From contig JACDOX010000023.1 of assembly GCA_014549065.1 (NCBI GenBank), positions 6,532,686-6,596,685 on the forward strand: 64,000 bases of DNA, in the 5' to 3' direction. This DNA comes from Cardinalis cardinalis. Lineage: Eukaryota; Chordata; Aves; Passeriformes; Cardinalidae. The notes under the pieces were generated by a model. It had not been told where the DNA came from and made no database searches. It saw only the letters and a program-made list of their open reading frames with translations. The position numbers and the translations under genes were made by a program. Within the stretch, counting starts at the first letter, position 1; each line of letters starts with the position of its first letter. Shown here in pieces: positions 1-9,200 of this stretch.

Positions 1-111
1 TGTCCACGCGATACCGTGTGGAAGTGCAGGAGGCGGGCAGGCAGGCTTCCCTGAACGTGCCCTCATTTTGAAAGCAAGTGAGAAACAGAAAGAAAACAGG
101 TCGGAATTATT

Positions 112-131
112 GGGGGGGTGGGGGAGGAGGG
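112..131 (+). other. G-rich tract, possible G-quadruplex on the plus strand
   Basis: G runs of 7, 5, 2 and 3 are separated by single T or A bases just upstream of the CpG island. The spacing allows a G-quadruplex, although one tract has only two guanines unless the longest run is split. It is on the opposite strand from the G-rich strand of the tract at 475-499. Confidence 0.45.
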
Positions 132-474
132 AAGAAGGCGGTACTTTGGTAAGGACGAAGTGTGTGACTGGGGCTTGGGGTCAGCCACGGAGCGATGGTC
201 CCACTCGAGAGAAAGCGCCTCGACACACGTGGCTGTGGGGGTTCCGCGCTGCTGTCCCCCCGCACCGCTGTCCCGCCCGGCGCNGCGGAGCCCCGGGCAC
301 GCGTGGGCGCCACGGGAACCTCGTCCTTGCGGACACCCGGGGCCCGGCCCTTCGCGGGTGGGCGGCGGGGCTGGCCCGACGGCTCGGGCCCGGGGAGAAA
401 CCCCTGCTCCAGAGCCCACCCCGGCTTTCCTCGGGCAGCCTACGGGCTACTCGGGGCCGGACCCCCCCGCCGTG

Positions 475-499
475 CTCCCTCCCTCCCTCCCTCCCTCCC
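475..499 (-). repeat. (CCCT)n tract, G-quadruplex motif on the minus strand
   Basis: Six CCC triplets separated by single T bases lie inside the CpG island. The minus strand therefore reads as GGG tracts with one-base A loops, which is among the most stable quadruplex patterns known. Similar C-rich/G-rich tracts occur at some vertebrate promoters. The sequence is seen directly; a regulatory role is inferred. Confidence 0.65.
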
Positions 500-609
500 G
501 TGTTTTGTCGAGATCTGAGCGGTACCGGCACGTTCGGCGTCCGCCGGCGGCGACAGCCCCCTGTCTGTCCCCCGAGGACATTGATTTGCGGGAAGCTTAA
601 GGCTGGGCC

Positions 610-692
610 CTGTCAGCAAAGGGGCTGCCGCTGATGAGTGTCCCACCGCGGCAGCTATGAAGAGGTTTTCTCCCCTGACAGGTGCCTGACAG
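610..692. promoter_or_regulatory. Cluster of TGACAG/CTGTCA sites (MEIS/TGIF type)
   Basis: CTGTCA occurs at 610-615, and TGACAG occurs at 676-681 and 687-692. The last two are in the same orientation and exactly 11 bp apart, one helical turn. TGACAG is the core recognised by TALE homeodomain proteins such as MEIS, PREP and TGIF. Two further copies occur at 1851-1856 and 2064-2069. The motif is short and can occur by chance; the close pair inside a CpG island is why it is listed. Confidence 0.3.
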
Positions 693-1839
693 GGCTGGCC
701 GGGAAGAACTGCTGACCTGTCTAAAGAAATATATCTGCGTCTCCCGGAATGGCAGGACAGATGGTGCCCGTTCGCACCGCGGCGACTTCTCTCGATGGCA
801 CACACCGAGCGGAGCTGATGAGTGGTTTGTTTTTATGGCAGGGAGGTAGCGATGCTCTCGGACATCCCGTGGCAAGGGCTTGATGGGAAATGTCCGCTCC
901 TGTACAGGCGCCAGTGCCACAGAGACGCGTGCCGGGAGGGCAGGGGGGCGGCGGCGCCGCTCCCGCCCGCTTCTGCCCTGTCCCCGCGTACATGACCTGC
1001 CGCAGGATCGCCGAGGCAAGGGGCTCTCTGGTCCCGCTGCCAGAGCCGCGCCCCCAGCTCCCTCCGAACTGGTTCCAAAGGTCGCTCCNCGCTCGCCCCC
1101 ACGCCCCTCGGCGGAGGCGGCCGCCGCGGAGCCCCGGGCCGGGCTCTCGCTGCCTTTGTGCCGCCCGCGGGGCCGCGCAGAGCCCGTGTGAGGCAGCGCC
1201 CCCCGAGCCCTCCCGCTCGGAGCCGCTCTCCCTCCTGTGCCCGGGCGCAGTCCCGGTCCCCCGGCCCCGGTGGCGGCTCCCGCTGCCGGAGCGGCCGCCC
1301 CGGCAGTCAGCGCCTCTCCTGCCCGCGCCCGCTCCCGCAGCTCCCCAGCGACGCGCTGGTCCATCCGCGCACATTTCCAATCTCATGGCTCATAAACTAT
1401 TAGCGAAGGGATTTCATTATTCACCTTCTGTATCTTACAAAGGAGAAAGGGGAAAGAAAAAAACAACAAAAAGCCAAACCAACAAAACACGNGGTCCTGG
1501 TAAGAGCAAGATCGGGCCGGGTTTAAACCCCAGCTCCTCGCAGGATCGGGGCTCTGGGCTCGGCTCGGTGCTGGCGGCCGCCGAGTTCCTCCCTCCGGCG
1601 CTGGGCTCCGGCCGCGGCTGCTTGTCCCGGAGGGACTGCGGGGTCAGCCTCGGCCGAGGGCAAAGCAAAGCCAAGCCAAGCCGCGAACTGCGTTTTATCG
1701 GCCGCGGAGAAAATATTCCAGAAGAAAGAATAAAATCTTGGGGATGAAAGGGGCGGGTGGGGGGCAATCTGCTTGTTTTCCTTGTTTTTTTTCTTTCCTC
1801 TTTTTCTGCAATAAATAATACTGGGAGTTATTTAGCTCT

Positions 1840-1856
1840 CCATTGGAATGTGACAG
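1840..1856. promoter_or_regulatory. Inverted CCAAT box with adjoining TEAD-like and TALE-like sites
   Basis: CCATTGG at 1840-1846 is an inverted CCAAT box of the NF-Y type. It overlaps GGAATG (1845-1850), a TEAD-type core, which abuts TGACAG (1851-1856). The site sits in an AT-rich notch of the CpG island, directly upstream of another GC-rich block at 1865-2030. This arrangement is compatible with a core or proximal promoter. No convincing TATA box accompanies it. Confidence 0.3.
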
Positions 1857-2663
1857 ATCACACTCCGGGCCGTGCAGCGCCAGCGCTCCGCGGAGCGAGG
1901 GCCGAGCCCGGGGGGAAGCGGCCGGGCGGGGGCTGCGCGGCAGCGGCACCAGGGCTGCCAGGGGCCGGGGTCGGGCCGGGCTGCAGGCGGGGCAGCCAGG
2001 GGCNCACACCCGCCTCAGCAGGGCGCCCATGGAAACATAGGACCCGGTCCAGGGAAAGTTAACTGACAGCCTGGATGAGTCGAACACAAACGTTAATACA
2101 GCTAACTTTGTTTCTTTCTTTCCCNCAAACCCCTCCCCCCCGCATCCTTTCATGTTTTTTTTTCAACCTTTAAGAAATAGACTGCGAAGAAGTTTAGACC
2201 ACAAGGTAATTATAAAAACCAATATAGAGATTTTGAAAGAGAGACCCACTTCACAATTTTATACCGAGGAGCAAAATATTCTGGCNAAGTCTGGGGTCAT
2301 CACCTACAACAGAGCAATGTTCCCTCCCTGTTTAATATACATGGTGTGGGAAATGGAGGGAAAACATAGCTAGCACCTCTAGTGCTAAAGGAAAAAAATT
2401 AAATTATAACATATTTTGGGGCTATTTTGCAGGACATTCTTCAAAAATAGACTCATATTTAATGATAGCTCTAATGATTTTCTCTGTGCGACTGCTGGTT
2501 AATAGTAAGGAGGAAATGGGGTTTCTATCGAGTTTTTGCATTTGGTATCTTTTAAAAAATAGTAATTTTCTTATGTGTTAATAGCGCATCTGGGACTTCA
2601 AGTGACCAACCTGGACCAGCTTTTAATTAACACACTGACCTGCCGAAGAACCAAAACTCCCTT

Positions 2664-2679
2664 AAAAAAAAAAAAAAAA
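2664..2679. repeat. Poly-A run (A16)
   Basis: A run of 16 A is followed by AAAAAG-like purine-rich sequence and a short TA/CA stretch to about 2706. No retroposed body is recognisable upstream, so it is treated as simple low-complexity sequence. Confidence 0.8.
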
Positions 2680-2849
2680 GAAAAAGAGAAGTGTATATAT
2701 ACATACACCGCCGTATCGGCGTGACCCTGGAAACCCCAGGGCTCTCCTTGCCCTTTTTGTAGCGAGGAGGTGATTTTCCAAAGGGGCGAGGAGACGCGCA
2801 AGTTCAGCTCAAGCCCGCCCCCCCTCCCGGGGCGCCGCCGGCCGCGCAG

Positions 2850-3153
2850 CCCCGCTCAAGCCCCGCTCAAGCCCCGCTCAAGCCTCGCTCAAACCCCGCT
2901 CAAGCCCCGCTCAAGCCCCGCTCAAGCCTCGCTCAAACCCCGCTCAAGCCCCGCTCAAGCCTCGCTCAAGCCCCGCTCAAGCCCCGCTCAAGCCCCGCTC
3001 AAGCCCCGCTCAAGCCTCGCTCAAGCCTCGCTCAAGCCCGCGCAGCTCCGCTCAAGCCTCGCTCAAGCCCCGCTCAAGCCTCGCTCAAGCCTCGCTCAAG
3101 CCCGCGCAGCTCCGCTCAAGCCTCGCTCAAGCCCCGCTCAAGCCCCGCTCAGG
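2850..3153. repeat. Minisatellite of 28 units, 11-bp motif with higher-order structure
   Basis: The basic unit is CCCCGCTCAAG, alternating with the variant CCTCGCTCAAG. I count 26 units of 11 bp and two 9-bp units (CCCGCGCAG, at 3037-3045 and 3101-3109), totalling 304 bp. Two higher-order periods are visible. A 44-bp block of four units is repeated at 2850-2893 and 2894-2937, and a 64-bp block of six units is repeated exactly at 3015-3078 and 3079-3142. Four consecutive C4 units at 2971-3014 give a minus-strand G4 motif with seven-base loops. The unit contains no plus-strand stop triplet, so every plus frame reads through; the open frame at 2770-3198 is a consequence of that and not evidence for a protein. 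Confidence 0.95.
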
Positions 3154-3250
3154 CGGGCCGGCGAGGGGAAGGCGGGCGAAGCGGGCGGGGCATTATGACC
3201 GGAGCCCCTGGGCAGCGTGTGCGAGGAGAAGGCCGTGGCAGACAGGCGGA
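3154..3250. promoter_or_regulatory. GC-rich shoulder with GC box
   Basis: Just after the minisatellite a GC-rich segment carries GGGCGGGG near 3183-3190, a consensus Sp1-type GC box. CpG density falls off by about 3310. It may be the outer edge of the CpG island at 181-2062, split from it by AT-rich DNA and the minisatellite, or a second promoter. Confidence 0.35.
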
Positions 3251-4283
3251 GGATTTGGGCTCCATGGGAGGTGTGGTACGAACACCAGTGAGGAGGTGAA
3301 CACAAGCTCACGCGTGGGTGCTACAAGCTCCAGACCCTGTTCGGCAGCTCCCCCACACGAAGCATTAAGGAGAGGTCAGCAGCCTGAGAGACAAACTCCT
3401 TTTCTTTCTGCTGTTACCTCGTCAATGCTTGCTTTGTATTATTTTTTCCCTTCATGCTTAAATTAAATGTGGTTTTAAAATTATTCTATTTTTTCCCATT
3501 CACATACACACTTCAGGCAGGTTGGATGCCTGACGCTGCACCCAGCCCCCAAAACTGGCACTGGAGTACATTACTGCTGAGTTACACTTTAACTTCTCTG
3601 CAGGTAATAATTAAAGACCTTCTCTCTAAATGTCTTTCCCCCATAGAAACACGGAGGTTCTCTTTCACAATAGATTATATTGATCACACACACGGGCACA
3701 CTCTCCTCGGAGCTGCCGTCTGTGAGCTGCTCTCAATTCNGTGCGCTCTGTGCTGCATTTCCCAGATCTGCTCCCATTTTTTCCCCAAGCCGAATGGTTT
3801 CTTTAGGGATGCATTTCTATGAATACTCCCAAATTGCCCCAAGAGGAAGCTCCACATGCAAAAGGGGACAGCCAATCACTCAGATGCACACCTGCAGGGT
3901 TTGGCCATGAGTCTGAGTTTTGTCCCACAGTTCCACTGCGTGTGAATTTAAAAATAAGATATATAGATGTAACAAAGTCATCTGACATCAGTAATAGAGT
4001 ATCTCCATCTAGTGAAAAGAACTCCAACTTTTTTTTAGTTGTGACACTTTCAAAGAAAACCTTCAGCCTTGTCCTAACAGCTGCACTGAAAGTTTTAGGG
4101 GNTCTGAGTTATTTGAGATCACAAATTAATCTGCCAGAGAAGTGCAACACACACCTGATATCAGCGGAGGGTCAGGAGTTGGCCAGTTCCAGCTGGTCCT
4201 GCATTTGATTTACTTCAGGCTGTTAAGATGTATGCTGTGGTGTTTTGATAAGAAAAAAGGAGTCAGCAGTTTGATTTGGCAAT

Positions 4284-4320
4284 TCTTTCCTTTTTTTTCC
4301 TTCTTTTTTTTTTTTTTCCC
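4284..4320. repeat. Polypyrimidine (T-rich) tract
   Basis: Almost pure T with a few C. It is low-complexity sequence with no associated element seen. It could resemble a splice-acceptor tract, but no convincing exon follows. Confidence 0.7.
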
Positions 4321-6251
4321 TCTGAAGAGAGCCGCAGTTTAAGCTGAGGAATTTGTTGTTGCTGGTGGGATGGTTTATAGTGGAGTATTCTGGTCTGCAT
4401 GGGGCTATCTCATCACATACTGTTAACACTTAACTGTGTTTCTTACTCTCCCAAATAAGCCAGACTGTGCCATGAACTTTTATGCAGCTTGTCTGCCTGA
4501 GGCCTCCAGCATCTCTGGCCAGTGCCTTTGTTAGGGTTCACCCCAGCCAGAGAACTTGGAGTAACAGCAAAGGCAGTGACCATCACCCAGTGGGTCACAC
4601 CAGCAACCTGCTCACTCTTGGTGGAGCCCTACCACAGCTTTCCCCTCACACCTCTCACACAGGGCCTTGTCCCTGATTTTCAACAGATGCCACAGAAATA
4701 TTTCAATTTTGAGTTTTTTATACTGTACTGATGTACTCATACAAGCTGAGTGTGGAAGCTGCTTGCTCATAGCTGAATTAAACTATTATTTGAAGATATC
4801 TCTTGCACCTGCTGTGCCCTCTCTTACAGCCCCCAAAACTTTGGCTCACAGAGAGTTAAGTCACAGCAATTACACCAGGGATGCTATCTCAGACTGTCTA
4901 CACAGTGTAAAGAACACCTACAACACTCCAGACCAGGGGACCACTGCACAAATTACATCCATCAGAGGTGGCACCAATGGGTGCATAAACAGGGGACTAA
5001 GGAGCAGATCAGATNTTTTTATTCTATCCCTGATTTTTCTTTTCCCTTCTTATTTTAACTTCCCTGCCTCTAAAATAGGGAAGTAAGAGTCACTGAGCCT
5101 ACTGCCTTTCCATGAGGCAACTGGTGTTTGAAAAAACCCAGCAATCCTCAGAGGACATAATCTGTGATAATGTATATTCTGAGGTAGATGTGCTGCCATT
5201 CCTTGTATTGGGGTTGGCAAACATTTCTCAGCAGAGGCCACATTTTCTGTTGCATGTAGCTTTAGAAAAAACATCTCTAGTTAGGCTGAAAACTGATATG
5301 CTGACTGTCTGTACTGGGCAGATTATTTTGAAAATACCTGCCAAAACAATTTGTCCATTTCTAAGAACAAGGTTATGGAAAAATAAACAGTTTTGCTCAT
5401 ACTAAAATGGAAACTTTTTTTCCTTTGAAATGCTCTGCTGCCCTCAGGCTTTGAAGCACAGCCTCAAAATGTGACCTTTTTTATTTAAAATGTGTTTTTC
5501 NCTCCTCTGTCTGAAAATTTATCTAAATGTGTCCAACTTACAAATATTAGAAATTGTGTCACGAACAGATGGCTAGCAATGATTTCTTTTATTCTAGCAG
5601 GAAAAAAGGTATTTCTAAAGGTTGGGCCTCTCTGCAAACAGAAGCTGAAGGATACAGTGGTGAGGCTAGATTTCCACTTTAATCCCCACATGCAAGTCTN
5701 CCCTGTAAGCCTGAGCTTTGGCACAGAATGTGAGAGGTAGGAATCCTATCTCTCCTGAGCTCCAAGTGATTTGAAGGTTGAGTCAGGAAGAAAGGTCTCT
5801 GTGTGAATACAACACAGAGGAAAAAAGCATCCAGCCTGTGACAGAGCAGGCAATAGAAGCAGCCAAGCCAGCCAGAGAGAAAAGCTGGGACTGGTGTTTG
5901 GAGGCAGGAGCCTGGGACTGATTAGGTAAGGACACAGAGGTTGTGCAGAGAGAGTAGAGAGAAACTGTTCTGTTGAGGAGCCTGGAGGGCAGATAAGAGG
6001 GCAAGGCTGGAAAAACCAAGAGCAAGGATGCTTAATTGCAGGATGTCCAGAGTAGCTGGGCTGAATTTCATTTAAAGCATGGTAGAAATTCTGAAAGTCA
6101 AAATGTGGAGTTTTTTTCCCCTATTTATAGCCAATGCAGTTTAGCCACATAATTAATGTTTTTTATTTGGAATAGAGTCTGCTTTCTAATGCTGAAAAAG
6201 AACTGACCTTCACGAGAAGTGTTTCTGAGATGATTCAAAACATATTTTAAT

Positions 6252-6266
6252 TTGTGTGTGTGTGTG
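6252..6266. repeat. (TG)n microsatellite
   Basis: About seven TG dinucleotides in a row; a short, probably weakly polymorphic microsatellite. Confidence 0.8.
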
Positions 6267-9200
6267 ACCACTGAACTAAGGAAATGTGTTATATATTCAG
6301 CACTAGCTGCCACATCGTGGATGTAAAGGAAATGACTTACCTGAGGGCTTCAGAGCACCTCGATTCAGCTTCCATACATTAGGATACATGACCACACAGG
6401 TTATATTCCACAGGTTTCCTGAAGCAGAAACGAAACCCTGCAAGGTACCCTTCCTCTGGGAACAGATCAGTACTTCGTAGGTTTTATTCACTGGATTCCT
6501 GTCTAATTTGTCACAGAGCTGGGTACAGCTCATGTACAAGGTAGTGAATTACAGCGAAAGAAAGCAGGACTTGCTGGCAGAATGGTTGCTGAGTTTTATC
6601 TGCTGAGTTTTCTTCCATTCCCCTTCCACCTCCAAGGTTCTACAGAGTGGGGCAAGTTGCCTCAGGAGGCAATAATTAGTTGAGATTTTCATATGACAAG
6701 GGCCCATCTTGAAATTTTGGAGTCTGGTGGACTGAAGTGAATGANTCACTTTGCATGGACTAGGCTAAGCAATGCAGAATGCCAAACAGGTTGGAAAATC
6801 AAGTAGATAATGTCTCTAATTGGATACCCAAAATTAGCAGGCATTTTGTACTTTAATCTCATTTGTTTGGAACACAGATTTATAAAAAGGATAGGATGAT
6901 ATAATCCCTTCAGTTTCAGGCTTTAAAAAAGAAGCACACAGATGCTATAGTGTGGTGGGGAGAGGAACAGGAGAAGAACAAGATTAGGATTTGTATACCC
7001 NAGATATGGCCCCATGTAGGTAAATTTAGCATTGGAAATACCTCCTGAAGAAAGTTTTGCCCATGCCCTCCTCTGCAAGCCAAAGGGGTGCTTGTGAAGA
7101 GGATCAAGCAGAAAAGCCCCACTGCCCTGTCAAATTGTGTTCATATTTCATTGCACAGGAGNAGGTGAAAAGAAGGCTTTATAAAGTAAACTGTGAAAAG
7201 CAGGAAGGAGAGGGAGGAAAAAAGGGAGAACAAGCCCAGGTACCAGAGATCATGGAAACAAGGTGCTGACCCAGAAGGGACTAAAAGTGCGTGTCTGTAC
7301 CGGTGAAAGCACTTGTGTCTGGGGACTCTTCATGTCAGGTATACACTATGGTGACTTGCCTTTTGGTTACTGCATACTCTCTTTCCCTTTGTTTCTGGGC
7401 ATTTTTTCTCTTACATAGTCTGATATTTGAGGAAACTTTCTTTTTTTTTCCCCTGGAAAATTCCTCGTCACCTCCTAGCACGTGATGGTGTAATGATAAA
7501 GCAGGTGGGGATTGGTGCTGAGCAATGTGAGTAGCTTTCATTCTCTCACTTCTTACTGGCTTTACATGTTTTTAGAGCCTGAAATACTCTTTTAATTTGT
7601 GTGTGTCTTAACAAACTGAATCATAATAACAAAAGGGNAATCAAACAGGAGAGCCCAAGTACNTTCTAAATTTTTTATTTCTCAATAAGCACTTATTTAA
7701 CTCCTTTTTTAGTGGGTAGAACTGAAACCTATTCATTTCGAACTGGACTAAAATCTTCAAAGTATTTCTGGGGGATGGATTTAACACTAGCAGTCCTACA
7801 GATTGCCATACATCTGGCTGGATTTAAACAAACAACAGGGAAAAAACTTACTCTTAAACTTTCAAATTTCTGTTTTCTATGTTAGAATATAGAGGAGCTC
7901 CAGAATCTCTTCTTTTGGTCAGAGATAGGAAATGCCCTCACAAGCACATGGTTCTGACCTCAGTTGGAGGATCCTTGGCCTGGAGTCAAGCAGTCGCTGC
8001 ACTCACTGAAACAGCCAAATTCACTGTCTGCTCAGCCATGGATTAAAATTCATTCACTGATCCAAGACAGTAAGTGAGACAATAATTTTCTACTCCTGCT
8101 TTGTTTCCCAGCAGATTCTCATTCAGAATAAACCTGCAGCTAAGCATCAGGTTTTTTTACCCAGCAGTAACCACGGTGGCATTGTAAAATTGTACCTCTA
8201 GTAACTTTGACAAGTAGGACAAATAAATGCAGCTGTAAAAAGATAAAACTCATCCTGTTCTCAGTAGCACAGAGACTGCATGAGAGCAGAGGACAGAGAT
8301 TCAGAGTCCTGATGCAATCAGCAGTCACCATTATTTTGAGTGGTACCTTGTAACAAGTAGAGTGTCATTTCCTCTGAGCCAAAGACCTCTTACAGCGCTG
8401 CCTTTACCACCACAGCCTCACTCCTTTCTTCTCTAACAAACCACAGGCTTGATTGAAAGGTTAGAGAGTAAATTGCTTAATGCTTTCTAGAGACCTCAAA
8501 TATGTAAGTACCCAGTGTATAAAGAGAGAGCTTATTCCAAAACCAAGCATAGCAAATCTGACCTGCTGGAGAAAAGAGCCTCTGCCTCGTTCCTGCTCAC
8601 ATTGGGTTCTGTGCTTGGATTTCGTAACAAAGCAATGTATGCTTCCAAGTCCATCACTTTTAAACCAATATACAAGACAGAAAAACTAATATAATCTAAT
8701 TATGCAATGCAAAGGTGACCATCTGGCTGCTTAGGAATTGCAATTGACCCAGATAACAGCAAATGTCTTCCATATCAGAGGCAAAAATTTAGGTGTGACA
8801 CCCATATCTCTCCTATTATCATTGATAATGACAAAACAAAATTTCAAGAGGTAGTACAAAAGTCATGTTGACGGAAAACAGTATATCTCCTGCTCTATGT
8901 ATATCCTATACATTATCAGCCTCTTTGCAGAGCAAGAGTCCTCCCACCAAGGCCAGTAATAATAGAAGAGAATAGGGAAAAAAAGCTTTTCTCAGTGTAT
9001 CTGACCAAGTCTAAGATCTGGNATTCATGTCAATAAAGCTTTACTATTGCTTGTGATGGTAATCCTGTACGATCCCAGCCCTGAGGTGGCTATAACTCAT
9101 CATGAATGAATGGATCATTATATAAAAGTATGTACCTACTTCGATGTACAGTGATCTGACTGTATCTCTATGTGATGTGAAAGGCCCCCAAACAACAGTA

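Larger units (their letters stand above)
181..2062. promoter_or_regulatory. Large CpG island, probable promoter/first-exon region
   Basis: This stretch of nearly 2 kb is GC-rich and dense in CpG, especially at about 240-620 and 900-1380 and again at 1505-1700 and 1865-2030. The rest of the window is AT-rich and largely CpG-depleted. In vertebrates such islands normally mark promoters, and long ones are common at developmental regulatory genes. Long frames exist on both strands (for example 890-1747 plus and 597-1364 minus), but they are Ala/Pro/Arg/Gly-rich, overlap each other and show no domain, so I do not call them coding. A donor-like CTG/GTAAGA junction lies at 1499/1500. The gene served, its strand and its exact start site cannot be determined here. 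The island call is secure; the promoter role is inference. Confidence 0.8.

Noticed and set aside
597..1364. 255-codon minus-strand open frame in the CpG island
   Set aside because: Ala/Gly/Arg-rich composition, no recognisable domain, and competing frames on both strands.
890..1747. 285-codon plus-strand open frame in the CpG island
   Set aside because: Long frames are expected where GC is high and stop codons are scarce. The product is Arg/Pro/Ser-rich without a domain and is overlapped by an equally long minus-strand frame.
2850..3153. Regular short repeats considered as a CRISPR array
   Set aside because: Units are directly tandem without spacers, and the genome is vertebrate.
2770..3198. 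142-codon frame with an 11-residue repeat (LKPRSSPAQA type)
   Set aside because: It is the translation of an 11-bp minisatellite whose unit lacks plus-strand stop triplets; all three plus frames read through it.
4667..5086. 139-codon plus-strand frame
   Set aside because: No domain, no splice context, and contains an ambiguous base; length is compatible with chance in 64 kb.
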